A stretch of 64,000 nt of DNA from Verrucomicrobiota bacterium (lineage in GTDB: Bacteria > Verrucomicrobiota > Verrucomicrobiia > CAIQCK01), in contig JACRQF010000003.1 of the NCBI GenBank assembly GCA_016222825.1, forward strand, positions 174,293-238,292. Direction: 5' to 3'. Position 1 is the stretch's first letter. The number at the start of each line of letters is the position of its first letter. The translations under genes and the position numbers were made by a program. Positions 51,502 through 60,198 of this stretch are shown one piece after another. The notes beneath the pieces were generated by a model, which saw nothing but the letters and a program-made list of their open reading frames with translations, was not told where the DNA came from and did not search any database.

Positions 51502-51522
51502 GGACAGGCGTCCCGCCTGTCC
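51502..51522. repeat. Short palindromic repeat in a divergent intergenic region
   Basis: GGACAGGC (51502-51509) pairs with GCCTGTCC (51515-51522) around a 5-nt loop; outer AGCA/TGCT extends the symmetry imperfectly. It lies in the 294-bp gap between the divergent subtilase and SPFH genes. No further gene or clear promoter is recognised in that gap. Confidence 0.7.
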
Positions 51523-51629
51523 CTTGCTGAGCAGCGGCGGGCGCAGTTTTTTCTTGCGGAACAACGTGATTTCAGTATGATATCACTCTGATAACAAACA
51601 GAACATGGTTGAAGGAAAGGAGAATCCAG

Positions 51630-52640
51630 ATGAATGCGGAAACACTGACAGTGAACAAGGAACGGGAAGTGCAGGTGCTCAACGGCTGGCTCATGCTGCC
51701 GGTCGTCATTGCGATGCTGTTGGGTGGTATCGGCATGATCGTGTATTCGATAGTCCGGGCGGTTGTGGACGAGCCGGTGTGGAGCCTGTTTGTGCCGGGC
51801 GTGCTGCTGATCCCCACAAGCATCATCATGTTCTGCGGCTTCTTCACGCTGCAACCGAACGAGGCGCGAGTCTTGATATTGTTCGGCGCCTACCGCGGCA
51901 CCGTGCGCGCCAGCGGTTTCCACTGGGGAAACCCCTTCTATTCCAATGGCGGCCAGCAGGTCGGCTTCGCCGCGCACCTGGCGGAGATGCAAGCCCAAGC
52001 CATCGCCGCCAAGACCGGATCAGCAGCTCCACAGCCCAAGAAGTCGTCACGACACAAGATTTCGCTGCGCGCCCGCAACCTCAACAGCGACAAGCTCAAG
52101 GTCAACGACAAGCGCGGCAATCCCATCGAGATCGCAGCGGTCATCGTTTGGCGCGTGCGGGACACCGCCCAAGCGGCGTTCGACGTGGATGATTATGAAA
52201 ACTATGTGCGTATCCAGAGTGAATCCGCTTTGCGCCATCTGGCCAGCGCCTACGCCTACGACCACGGCGAGGAGAACGAGGTGACGCTTCGCAGCGGTGT
52301 GGATGAGGTTTCGCAGGCGTTGCGCGCGGAACTCCAGGAGCGGCTGGCGAAGGCGGGCGTGCAGGTGGAGGAGGCGCGGCTGACCCACCTGGCCTATGCG
52401 CCGGAAATCGCGCAGGCGATGTTGCGCCGGCAACAGGCCGAGGCCGTGATCGCCGCGCGCCAGAAGATTGTGCATGGCGCCGTCAGCATGGTGGAAATGG
52501 CGCTGCGCGAACTGGCCGAGAAGCATGTCGTGCAACTGGATGACGAGCGCAAGGCGGCGATGGTGAGCAATCTCATGGTCGTGCTTTGCGGCGAGTCCGA
52601 GGTGCATCCCGTTGTCAACACCGGCACGCTCTACACCTGA
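51630..52640 (+). CDS. SPFH/Band 7 (stomatin/prohibitin-like) membrane protein
   Basis: A 336-residue protein with two N-terminal membrane helices (about 22-47 and 53-78), then an SPFH domain ([60 protein letters not shown]) and a helical/coiled-coil C-terminal part ([40 protein letters not shown]). SPFH proteins oligomerise and organise membranes or proteases such as HflK/C. ATG 51630 is supported by AAAGGAG at 7-nt spacing. A small RHH-like gene follows by 7 bp. Confidence 0.9.
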   Translation: MNAETLTVNKEREVQVLNGWLMLPVVIAMLLGGIGMIVYSIVRAVVDEPVWSLFVPGVLLIPTSIIMFCGFFTLQPNEARVLILFGAYRGTVRASGFHWGNPFYSNGGQQVGFAAHLAEMQAQAIAAKTGSAAPQPKKSSRHKISLRARNLNSDKLKVNDKRGNPIEIAAVIVWRVRDTAQAAFDVDDYENYVRIQSESALRHLASAYAYDHGEENEVTLRSGVDEVSQALRAELQERLAKAGVQVEEARLTHLAYAPEIAQAMLRRQQAEAVIAARQKIVHGAVSMVEMALRELAEKHVVQLDDERKAAMVSNLMVVLCGESEVHPVVNTGTLYT

Positions 52641-52647
52641 TCGCTGA

Positions 52648-52836
52648 ATGGAATCGCGAAAATCGTTTCTACTGCGGATGGATCCCGCGCTCTGGGCCGA
52701 GTTGGAATCCTGGGCGCAGGACGAACTGCGCAGCGTCAACGGGCAGATCGAATACCTGCTCAAGCAAGCCGTGGCGAAGCGAAAGGGAGGCGCGGGCGCG
52801 CAGGCGACACCGGCCAAGACTTCGTCCTCGCGTTGA
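52648..52836 (+). CDS. Small Arc/RHH-like protein, 62 aa
   Basis: A 62-residue protein, [20 protein letters not shown] at its start, with the strand-helix-helix pattern of ribbon-helix-helix (Arc/MetJ/HicB-C-terminal) proteins: FLLRMDP strand, [13 protein letters not shown] helix, then [14 protein letters not shown]. The C-terminal tail is basic and low-complexity. It starts 7 bp after the SPFH stop and is almost certainly co-transcribed with it. RHH proteins usually bind DNA as repressors, so it may autoregulate the pair, but this is inference. Confidence 0.75.
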   Translation: MESRKSFLLRMDPALWAELESWAQDELRSVNGQIEYLLKQAVAKRKGGAGAQATPAKTSSSR

Positions 52837-52907
52837 TGAAGAACGCGCCGTGTTGGGCGTTGAATCGTTATTGCCGTCCGCCGGACTTCCTCCTACTCTC
52901 CGGATTC

Positions 52908-54098
52908 ATGAGCGACCAAGCGATTTCTCTGCAACAACTCGGCGACGAGACGGCGAAGCAGTTTCAACAACGCTATGGCCGCGCGCCGCGCTGGATCGCC
53001 GCCGCGCCGGGCCGCGTGAACATCATCGGCGAGCATACCGACTACAACGACGGCTTCGTTTTCCCGATGGCCATCGAGCGCTATACGGTCATCGCGGCGG
53101 ATCGGCCCGCCGGCGCGAGCCGGCAAATCACGTGGCACTGCGCCCGCACCAACCAGAGCGCCGGCTTCCCGCTCAGCAATCCGGTTCCGAAGGGCGAGCC
53201 GAAACACTGGACCAACTACATCCGCGGCGTCTTCGCGGGCTTTCAGCAGCGCGGTGTGGACGCCGGCCCGCTCGACGCGCTGATGCTTTCCACGGTGCCG
53301 CTGGGCGGCGGCCTCTCCAGCAGCGCGGCGCTCGAAGTCGCCACGGCCACGTTGATCGAGACGGTCACCGGCCAGAAGCTCGACCCGGTGGAGAAGGCTC
53401 TGCTCTGCCAGAAGGCGGAGCACGACTACGCCGGCATGCCGTGCGGCATCATGGACCAGTTCATCTCCGCGCTCGGCCGGAAGGACCGCCTGTTGCTGCT
53501 CGATTGCCGCTCGCGCAAGACCGAACTGGTGCCGATGAACGATCCCGCCGTCGAGGTGCTCATCGTCAACACCAACGTGAAACATGAGCTGACCGGTGGC
53601 GGCTACGCGCAACGCCGGAAGCAGTGCGAGGAAGCCGCGCGCATCCTCGGTGTGCCGTCGCTCCGGGATGCCGACGCCGGGATGTTGGAGAAATCCCGCG
53701 CCAAGATGGACCTGACCGTCTTTCGCCGCGCGCGCCATGTCATCGGCGAGATCGAGCGCACGCCGGCAGCCGCGCGCGCCATTCAATCCGGTGACTGGCC
53801 GGAGGCGGGCCGGCTCATGTATGCCAGCCACGCGGCGTTGCGCGACGACTACGAAGTCAGTTGCGCCGAACTCGACGCGGCGGTGGAGATCGCGCAGGAG
53901 ATCGGCCCCGCGGGCGGCGTCATCGGCTCGCGCATGACCGGCGGCGGTTTCGGCGGCTGCACGGTGAGCCTGGTGAAGTCGGCGGCTGTCGCCGACATCT
54001 CGCGAAAGATTGCCGCCGCCTATCGCAAGCGCACGGGCATCGAAGCGACGCTCTTCGTCTCCCGCCCCGGCGCAGGCGCGACGGTCGTGAAGATGTAG
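52908..54098 (+). CDS. galK: Galactokinase
   Basis: A 396-residue GHMP kinase that phosphorylates galactose with ATP in the Leloir pathway. Motifs are APGRVNIIGEHTDYNDG (galactokinase signature, about 31-47), PLGGGLSSSAALEVA (ATP loop, about 130-144), MPCGIMDQFIS and SRMTGGGFGGCTVS. ATG 52908 is chosen because the protein starts properly there, while the in-frame ATG at 52833 gives a non-family leader overlapping the small RHH-like gene. Neither galT nor galE is adjacent. Confidence 0.95.
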   Translation: MSDQAISLQQLGDETAKQFQQRYGRAPRWIAAAPGRVNIIGEHTDYNDGFVFPMAIERYTVIAADRPAGASRQITWHCARTNQSAGFPLSNPVPKGEPKHWTNYIRGVFAGFQQRGVDAGPLDALMLSTVPLGGGLSSSAALEVATATLIETVTGQKLDPVEKALLCQKAEHDYAGMPCGIMDQFISALGRKDRLLLLDCRSRKTELVPMNDPAVEVLIVNTNVKHELTGGGYAQRRKQCEEAARILGVPSLRDADAGMLEKSRAKMDLTVFRRARHVIGEIERTPAAARAIQSGDWPEAGRLMYASHAALRDDYEVSCAELDAAVEIAQEIGPAGGVIGSRMTGGGFGGCTVSLVKSAAVADISRKIAAAYRKRTGIEATLFVSRPGAGATVVKM

Positions 54099-54226
54099 CT
54101 GAATAGGAACTTGTCACGCGCGGCGATTTCGGACAAAGTCCGCGCCCCCGGTTCGGCCTGTTCGTCGAAAGCGAGCCGGCAGATAAAAAAAGCCGCCGAG
54201 CGCGGCGTCATGGAAGAGGTGTTACG

Positions 54227-55684
54227 ATGATTGAGTTCAACAAAAAGGTGTTGTTCGTGGGTTACGGCGCGGTGGCGCAGTGCGCGCTGCCGATCCTGGT
54301 CAAGCACATCAAGGTGCCGGCGAAGAACATCACCGTGATGGATTTCGAGGACCGTCGCGCGGCGTTGAAACCGTGGACGGCGCGCGGTGTGAAGTTCGCC
54401 CGCAAGCGCGTCACGCGCGACAACATGGGCGTGTTGCTCGGCAAGCATCTCTCCGCCGGCGACCTGTTGATTGATCTGGCGTGGAACATTGACTGTTGCG
54501 AGATCCTCCAGTGGTGCCACGACAACGGCGTGCTCTACATCAACACCTCCGTGGAGCTGTGGGACCCCTATGAGAACGCCAAGGACGCGCCGCCGCAGAA
54601 AATGACGCTCTACTGGCGGCACATGAACATCCGCCGGATGCTCGCCGGATGGGCCAAGCCGGGGCCGACGGCGGTGCTGGAACACGGCGCGAATCCCGGC
54701 CTCATTTCGCACTTTACCAAGCAGGGCCTGCTCGACATCGGCAAGCGGTTGCTGGCCGACAAGAAAGTCAATGGCGCCGACGCCGACGAGGTCCGGCAGT
54801 TTATCAAGGACCAGAAGTTCAACCGCCTCGCGATGAAGCTCGGCGTGAAGGTGATTCATTGCAGCGAGCGCGACACGCAGATCACCAACAAGCCGAAGCA
54901 GGTGGACGAGTTCGTCAACACCTGGAGTGTCGAGGGATTCCGCGAGGAAGGCACGACCACCTCCGAGATGGGCTGGGGCACGCACGAGAAGGAATTGCCG
55001 CCGCTCGCCTACGAGCACACCGAGGGGCCGCGCAATCAAATCTGTCTCGCCCGCATGGGCATGAACACATGGGTCGCCTCCTGGGTGCCGGACTACTGCA
55101 TCCACGGCATGGTCGTCCGCCACGGCGAGGCGTTTTCCATCTCCGACCGGCTGACGGTTTGGGAAAACGGCAAGGCGATCTACCGGCCGACGGTCCACTA
55201 TGCTTATTGTCCGGCTGACGTAGCCATCGCGTCGCTCAACGAACTGCGCGGTTACGACTACAAGCTCCAGGAGAAACAGCGCATCCTCAACGATGAGATC
55301 ACCAGCGGCTCCGACATCCTCGGTGCGTTGCTCATGGGCCACGCCTACAACTCGTGGTGGACCGGCAGCGACCTCAGCATCGAGGAATCGCGCAAGCTGG
55401 TGCCGCACCAGAACGCCACGACGATGCAGGTGGCCATCTCGGTGATCGCCGCGGCGATGTGGATGATTGAGAATCCCGCCAGAGGCGTCTGCGTGCCTGA
55501 CGACCTGCCGCACGAATACGTGCTGAAGGTTTCCAAACCGTATCTCGGCAAGTGGATTTCCAAGTCCGCCGACTGGACGCCGTTGAAGCATTACACCAAC
55601 GCGTTCCAGGGCCACAACAATCCGAGGATTGACCCGGGCGACCCGTGGCAGTTCAAGAACTTCCTCATCACCGATGGAGACTAG
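54227..55684 (+). CDS. Homospermidine synthase
   Basis: A 485-residue NAD-dependent enzyme of the saccharopine dehydrogenase-like homospermidine synthase family. It has an N-terminal Rossmann motif KVLFVGYGAVAQCALPIL (about 7-24) and conserved segments DLAWNIDCCEILQWCHDNG, ELWDPYE, LEHGANPGLISHFTKQGL and SEMGWGTHEKELP. The reaction joins two putrescines, or putrescine and spermidine, into homospermidine. An ornithine decarboxylase-like gene follows by 1 bp, giving a short ornithine-to-homospermidine route. The length matches characterised bacterial enzymes of about 480 residues. Upstream at about 54187-54210 lies a GCCGC/GCGGC hairpin. Confidence 0.93.
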   Translation: MIEFNKKVLFVGYGAVAQCALPILVKHIKVPAKNITVMDFEDRRAALKPWTARGVKFARKRVTRDNMGVLLGKHLSAGDLLIDLAWNIDCCEILQWCHDNGVLYINTSVELWDPYENAKDAPPQKMTLYWRHMNIRRMLAGWAKPGPTAVLEHGANPGLISHFTKQGLLDIGKRLLADKKVNGADADEVRQFIKDQKFNRLAMKLGVKVIHCSERDTQITNKPKQVDEFVNTWSVEGFREEGTTTSEMGWGTHEKELPPLAYEHTEGPRNQICLARMGMNTWVASWVPDYCIHGMVVRHGEAFSISDRLTVWENGKAIYRPTVHYAYCPADVAIASLNELRGYDYKLQEKQRILNDEITSGSDILGALLMGHAYNSWWTGSDLSIEESRKLVPHQNATTMQVAISVIAAAMWMIENPARGVCVPDDLPHEYVLKVSKPYLGKWISKSADWTPLKHYTNAFQGHNNPRIDPGDPWQFKNFLITDGD

Positions 55685-55685
55685 G

Positions 55686-56825
55686 ATGGTCACCAAGCGC
55701 ACTCTGAAGAAACTGGCGAAGGAACACGGCACGCCGCTGTTCGTGGTGGACCACGACGAACTGCGGCGCAACTATGCCACGTTCAAGAAATACCTGCCGC
55801 GCGTGCAGGCTTACTTTGCGGTGAAGGCCAACTCTCTGCCGGCCATCGTCCGCACGCTCTACAAGGCCGGCGCGAGCTTCGACGTCGCCTCGATGCCGGA
55901 GTTCATGATCGTTTACGAGAACATCAAGGACATGCCGGACAAGCCGCGGCAGGATTGGATCTGGGACAAGATCATCTACGCCAACCCGATCAAGGCCACC
56001 GAGACGCTGGAGCAGCTCGACCAATACAAGCCGCTGGTGACGTTCGACAACTCCGAGGAGATCAGGAAAATCAAACGCCACGCGCCGCGCGCAGGGCTGG
56101 CGTTGCGGTTGAAGGTGCCCAATACCGGCGCGATGGTGGAGCTGTCGTCGAAGTTCGGCGCGGCGCCCGGCGAAGCGGTGGACCTCATCCTCGAAGCCGA
56201 CAGAGCCGGCCTCGTCGTCGAGGGCCTCAGCTTCCATGTCGGCAGCCAGACCACCAACTTCGAGAACTACGTCCAGGCGATCAACCTCGCTGCGAACATT
56301 TTCAAGGAGGCGAAGGAGCGCGGCTACACGAAGATGAACCTGCTCGACATCGGCGGCGGCTTCCCCGCGCCGTATGACGCGACGGTGAAACCGTTCCGCG
56401 AGTTGGCGAAGGTCATCAACCGCGAGATTGACCGGTTGTTCCCGAAAGAAGTGCAGATTCTGGCCGAGCCGGGCCGGTTCCTCGTCGCGACGGCGGCGAC
56501 GGCGGTCTCGAAGATCATCGGCAAGGCTGTGCGCGACGGCAAACTCTGCTACTACATCAACGACGGCGTTTACCACACCTTCTCCGGCGTCATCTTTGAC
56601 CACTGCCACTACCACCTGAAGTCGTTCAAGAAGGCGGCGACGCAGATTTGCTCGGTGTTCGGCCCGACGTGCGACGCGCTCGATGTGGTTTCGATGGCGG
56701 AGAATCTGCCCGACCTCCAGCTCGGTGACCTTCTCTACAGCGAGAACATCGGCGCTTACAGCCATGCCTCCTCCACTTACTTCAACGGCTTCCCGCCCGC
56801 GAAGGTGGTGCATGTGAACCAATAG
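55686..56825 (+). CDS. Ornithine/lysine decarboxylase-like (fold type III PLP)
   Basis: A 379-residue eukaryotic-type ornithine/DAP decarboxylase family member. It has the PLP lysine in YFAVKANSLP (K47), the FHVGSQT strand, the LDIGGGFP phosphate loop, AEPGRFLV and the active-site Cys in GPTCDALD (C329), followed by GDLLYSENIGAYS. The short length and CDALD motif fit ornithine or lysine decarboxylase rather than LysA. Its position directly after homospermidine synthase makes ornithine decarboxylation to putrescine the best inference. ATG 55686 has GGAG upstream, in the end of the preceding gene. Confidence 0.92.
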   Translation: MVTKRTLKKLAKEHGTPLFVVDHDELRRNYATFKKYLPRVQAYFAVKANSLPAIVRTLYKAGASFDVASMPEFMIVYENIKDMPDKPRQDWIWDKIIYANPIKATETLEQLDQYKPLVTFDNSEEIRKIKRHAPRAGLALRLKVPNTGAMVELSSKFGAAPGEAVDLILEADRAGLVVEGLSFHVGSQTTNFENYVQAINLAANIFKEAKERGYTKMNLLDIGGGFPAPYDATVKPFRELAKVINREIDRLFPKEVQILAEPGRFLVATAATAVSKIIGKAVRDGKLCYYINDGVYHTFSGVIFDHCHYHLKSFKKAATQICSVFGPTCDALDVVSMAENLPDLQLGDLLYSENIGAYSHASSTYFNGFPPAKVVHVNQ

Positions 56826-56871
56826 GTGTTCGAGTGGAATTTACCGCCACATGAAATGGAGTAATAGAGTG

Positions 56872-57432
56872 ATGAAGCATTGTGTCGGTTGGCTGGCATC
56901 GCTCGCCGTGTTCACGACCGCCGCCGGCGCGCAGGAGATGCCGACGATCAATCTCTCCACCAACAACTGCATCGTGGGCTTCGGCATCCCCGCGACTTGG
57001 GGCGCAATCAAAGGCGAGTTCAAGGAACTGACCGGCTGGGCGCGCTTTGGCCGGCCTGGCGACCTGAATTCATTGCATGGCCGCATCGAGGTGGACGTCA
57101 CGGCGGTCACCACCGGCAGTGAAGGCCGCGACCGCAAGTGGCAGGACGAATGCCTCGAACGCAGCCGGTTCCCGAAAATCACCTTCACGCTGGAGCGGAT
57201 CACCGTCACGGCGAATCAATCGTTCCTGATGTCGGGGCTGCTCACCATCCGCGACGTCACGCGCCCGCTCGTCATCGGCGGACAGTTTTTGGTGGAGAAC
57301 GGTTATTACCATCTGACCGGCGGCGGCGAGATGAAATGGACCCACTACGGCGTGCATGATTCCTCGACCTTCCTCACGAAGGTGCAGCCGGAGACAAAGG
57401 TGGCCTTGGAACTGTGGTTGCCGGTAAAGTAG
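56872..57432 (+). CDS. Secreted YceI family protein
   Basis: A periplasmic lipocalin-like YceI-fold protein of 186 residues from ATG 56872. A signal peptide (MKHCVGWLASLAVFTTAAGA) is followed by FGIPATWGAIKGEFKELTG, NSLHGRIEVDVTAVTTG, RFPKITFTLERITV, MSGLLTIRDVTRPLVI and a C-terminal strand. YceI proteins bind long isoprenoid-like or amphiphilic molecules. ATG 56851 is an alternative; 56872 is preferred for its compact signal peptide and the GGAG 10 nt upstream. It ends a plus-strand run before the convergent oxidoreductase. Confidence 0.9.
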   Translation: MKHCVGWLASLAVFTTAAGAQEMPTINLSTNNCIVGFGIPATWGAIKGEFKELTGWARFGRPGDLNSLHGRIEVDVTAVTTGSEGRDRKWQDECLERSRFPKITFTLERITVTANQSFLMSGLLTIRDVTRPLVIGGQFLVENGYYHLTGGGEMKWTHYGVHDSSTFLTKVQPETKVALELWLPVK

Positions 57433-57484
57433 AAAGGCGAACCACGCCGGCACGGCGAAGTCTCGAAGAAGCAGTCGTCGCCGC

Positions 57485-58474
57485 TTACAGTTTGCCAACC
57501 TCGACGATCCGCCCCTCGTCGGCGGACACGCCGAGCGCCTCAATCAACGCCAGCGTCTTGAGGTTTTCATGGCCGCCAAACCGCGGCTCGACGCCGTCCC
57601 GGATGTAGCGAATCCAGCCGTCGAGCAGGATCGCTTCCGGCTGCGGGCCGGCGTCCCAGGCGATGATCTCCGGCTCCTTCACGTTCGGCTTCCAGATGGC
57701 GATCTTCTTCTCCTTGTTCAGTTCCACCAGCGACGCCTGCTCGCAGTCCACGCGCAGGCCCATCTCCGGCCCGAAAACCGCGAACGAGCACGAGTAAGCG
57801 CACGTCGCGCCGCTCTCAAACTCCAGCCACGCGTGCATCCCCGCGCCGTGTTGGTAGGGACTCCACGGCGGGTTGAACGACATCGCCGACACGCGCCGCA
57901 CCTCTTCGCCGAAGATCGCGCGCATCGTGTCGAAGTCGTGGACGCCGCGCTCCCAGAGGTAGGAATGATGCACGCCGCCGGAGTGATGCACCTTTGGCCG
58001 CCAGCCAAACTTGACCATCAAGCCGTTGCCGGCGCGGCCGAATTTCCGATCGGCCACCAGCCGCGCGAACGTGGCGTTGCCGCCGTTGTAGAGCGCGTTC
58101 TGGCCGACGCAGACTTTCACGCCATGCTTGTCGGCCTCGGCGACGACCTCGCGTGATTCGGCAAGCGACATCGTCAGCGGTTTTTCGACGAAGACGTGTT
58201 TGCCTGCGCGGATGGCGGCGAGGCATTGAGCGTGGTGCAGGTGCGGCGGCGTGATGACAACCACCGCGTCGGCCTCGACCTTCGCCATCGCGTCCTCCAT
58301 CCGCGTGAAACACTGCGCCTCGGTGATCTTTGGATTCAGCGCGCGGGCGGCGGCGATGTTCTCGGGCTTTACGTCCACGAATGCCACCGACTCGAAATCC
58401 TGGCGATTGACGAACAGTTTGACCGGCCACACACCGCGGCCGCCGACACCGACATGGATGCAGCGAAGTTTCAT
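57485..58474 (-). CDS. Gfo/Idh/MocA family NAD(P)-dependent oxidoreductase
   Basis: A 329-residue cytoplasmic sugar dehydrogenase-like protein. A Rossmann motif HVGVGGRGVWPVKLF at the N-terminus is followed by ADAVVVITPPHLHHAQCLAA and the family lysine in GKHVFVEKPLTMSL, with a candidate catalytic segment in HDFDTMRAIFGEEV. Members oxidise sugars or inositols; they are numerous in Verrucomicrobiota next to TIM-barrel isomerases, but here none is immediately adjacent. The substrate is unknown. Confidence 0.9.
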   Translation of the reverse strand: MKLRCIHVGVGGRGVWPVKLFVNRQDFESVAFVDVKPENIAAARALNPKITEAQCFTRMEDAMAKVEADAVVVITPPHLHHAQCLAAIRAGKHVFVEKPLTMSLAESREVVAEADKHGVKVCVGQNALYNGGNATFARLVADRKFGRAGNGLMVKFGWRPKVHHSGGVHHSYLWERGVHDFDTMRAIFGEEVRRVSAMSFNPPWSPYQHGAGMHAWLEFESGATCAYSCSFAVFGPEMGLRVDCEQASLVELNKEKKIAIWKPNVKEPEIIAWDAGPQPEAILLDGWIRYIRDGVEPRFGGHENLKTLALIEALGVSADEGRIVEVGKL

Positions 58475-58515
58475 GGCCGGCCATTATGCCGGCCTGGCCC
58501 GGCGCGACAAGCCTT

Positions 58516-59037
58516 TTACGATTCCATCACGCACCGCACCGCTTCTTCCGGCGTGGCGGCGAACTGGAGCCACTTCACGTCTCGCTCCTCGACGGGCAGA
58601 TGCTTTTGCAGCGCGGCGATGACTGGCGGCCAGCAATCGCCGAGCAGCACCAACGGCCGGGGCGAGAGTGCGTTGAGCAGGAACTTGTTCCAAACCACGG
58701 CCACCTCCGCGACCGTGCCCATGCCGCCGCGCAGGGCGATGTAGCCGGTGGATTGCTGGATAAGCCCGCGCAGCCGTTCGTAGAGGTCGGGCGCGGGATG
58801 GGCGCGGGAGAGATGCTCGTTCGGTGACGCGGCCTTCTGCGCCAGCGTGATGCCGAGCACCTCGCCGCCAGCCGCGCGCGCGCCGCGGCTGACAGCTTCA
58901 ATCACGCCGCCGTAGCCGCCGCAGACGACCGTGAAACCGTGCCCGGCCAGCAGCCGGCCCAGTTTCACCGCGTCGCGATACTCTGCGGAATCCGGCGCGC
59001 AGCGCGAGCCGCCGAAGACGGTGATGAGAGTTTTCAT
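58516..59037 (-). CDS. LOG-family (SLOG) nucleotide-binding protein
   Basis: A 173-residue Rossmann-like protein of the LOG/TIGR00725-type group: ITVFGGSRCAPDSAEYRDAV, VVCGGYGGVIEAVSRGA and YIALRGGMGTVAEVAVVWNK. The last motif is the counterpart of the LOG PGGxGTxxE nucleotide loop, with Arg in place of Pro. Related proteins are cytokinin-activating phosphoribohydrolases or SLOG-domain sensors; a biological role cannot be chosen here. A 60-residue open frame overlaps its start (ATGA) but looks non-coding. Confidence 0.85.
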   Translation of the reverse strand: MKTLITVFGGSRCAPDSAEYRDAVKLGRLLAGHGFTVVCGGYGGVIEAVSRGARAAGGEVLGITLAQKAASPNEHLSRAHPAPDLYERLRGLIQQSTGYIALRGGMGTVAEVAVVWNKFLLNALSPRPLVLLGDCWPPVIAALQKHLPVEERDVKWLQFAATPEEAVRCVMES

Positions 59038-59236
59038 CCGAGGTCCAGGTTCTTGCGTTCGATGGCGGTTTGCGGTGACAGCATTGTGAGTCCGCCCGGA
59101 TTAAACGCCAAACAGACCGTTCGCGTCAAATCCGCGTTGGCGGAGGGGAAGACCGCGAGAGTTGCCATTTGAGCCGCATGTGATAGCGTCAAATTGAAAA
59201 GCGAAGTAATAACCACGCACTGAAAGGAATAAACAA

Positions 59237-59593
59237 ATGAAGAAGATCATCGGATTACTGGTAGCAGCGGCGATGATGGCTGGCGTCGCAACAATGTATG
59301 CGCAAGGTGGCGGCTGTTCATCGTGTCCCAAGTCGGCTGGGGCCAAGAGTTGCCCGCTGGCCGGCAAAACGGATGTGTTGGGCAAACTCAACCTTAGCGA
59401 GGAGCAGAAGGCCAAGGTGGCCGCGTTGCGCGAGGAATGCGACAAGGCCGGCCGCACGCCGGAAGCCTGCGCGAAGTGCATGAAGGGCATCGAGTCGGTG
59501 CTGACGCCCGAGCAACTGACCGTATGGAAGGCCGCTTGCGAGAAGACGAAGCAAAGTGGCGGTTGCCCGGTTTCGGCTGGCTGCGGCAGTTAA
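59237..59593 (+). CDS. Small secreted Cys-rich LTXXQ-like protein
   Basis: A 118-residue exported protein with a signal peptide (about 1-22) and nine Cys residues in the mature part (GGGCSSCPK, AKSCPLAG, REECDK, EACAKCMKG, AACEK, GGCPVSAGCGS). Two helical LTxxQ-like segments occur (LSEEQKAKVAALREE and LTPEQLTVWKAA), as in Spy/CpxP-like periplasmic proteins. The Cys content suggests metal or redox sensing, or disulfide stabilisation, but this is inference. It is a monocistronic unit ended by a strong terminator. Confidence 0.8.
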   Translation: MKKIIGLLVAAAMMAGVATMYAQGGGCSSCPKSAGAKSCPLAGKTDVLGKLNLSEEQKAKVAALREECDKAGRTPEACAKCMKGIESVLTPEQLTVWKAACEKTKQSGGCPVSAGCGS

Positions 59594-59619
59594 TCATGCG
59601 TCCGTGAAGTTTGGAAAAG

Positions 59620-59647
59620 CGGCGGGCAATACCCGCCGTTTTTCTTT
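59620..59647 (+). terminator. Rho-independent terminator
   Basis: CGGCGGG (59620-59626) and CCCGCCG (59632-59638) form a 7-bp stem with a CAATA loop, immediately followed by TTTTTCTTT. It closes the Cys-rich protein transcript 27 bp after its stop. Confidence 0.9.
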
Positions 59648-59668
59648 GGCACAGCGAGGTGGCGTCCC

Positions 59669-60130
59669 ATGCCCAAGATCAGTGCCGGCTTGATCATGTA
59701 TCGCCGGGCCAGCGGCGGGTTGGAGGTGTTGCTCGTCCATCCCGGCGGCCCGCTTTGGCAGCACAAGGACGCCGGCTGGTGGTCCATCCCGAAAGGCGAG
59801 ATCGCCGAAGGCGAGGACGCGCTCGCCGCCGCACGGCGCGAGTTTGTCGAGGAAACCGGTTTCGTGGTTCGCGAGCCGTTCATCGAACTGACGCCGGTGC
59901 AGCTTAGGAGCGGCAAGATCGTCCACGCGTGGGCATTCGAGGGCGACTGCGATCCCGCCGCACTGCGGAGCAACACCTTCACGCTGGAGTGGCCGCCACG
60001 CTCCGGCAAACGGTGCGAGTTTCCGGAAGTGGACCGCGCCGGGTTCTTCACCGCCGCGCAAGCCAGGGAGAAGATGAGCGAGCGGCAGTTTCCGCTCGTC
60101 GAGGAACTCCAGCGCAAACTGCAGGGATGA
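59669..60130 (+). CDS. Nudix hydrolase
   Basis: A 153-residue Nudix-family pyrophosphohydrolase. The complete Nudix box runs from G43 to F65 (GEIAEGEDALAAARREFVEE then TGF) with all Gx5Ex7REUxEExGU residues present. The SAGLIMYRRASGGLEVLLVH start and the P-rich middle resemble diadenosine-tetraphosphate or NTP-type Nudix enzymes. The substrate is unknown. It is cytoplasmic and has its own start after the terminator of the preceding gene. Confidence 0.92.
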   Translation: MPKISAGLIMYRRASGGLEVLLVHPGGPLWQHKDAGWWSIPKGEIAEGEDALAAARREFVEETGFVVREPFIELTPVQLRSGKIVHAWAFEGDCDPAALRSNTFTLEWPPRSGKRCEFPEVDRAGFFTAAQAREKMSERQFPLVEELQRKLQG

Positions 60131-60198
60131 GCGCGCGCGTCGGCTTGGCGCGCAACTGTCGGCGAGGGCCGGTGTTTGAAGACGCGAAAGGAGTGTGC

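Noticed and set aside
59034..59216. 60-residue minus-strand ORF overlapping the LOG gene start (ATGA)
   Set aside because: No family character, and it covers the likely promoter of the divergent Cys-rich protein gene.
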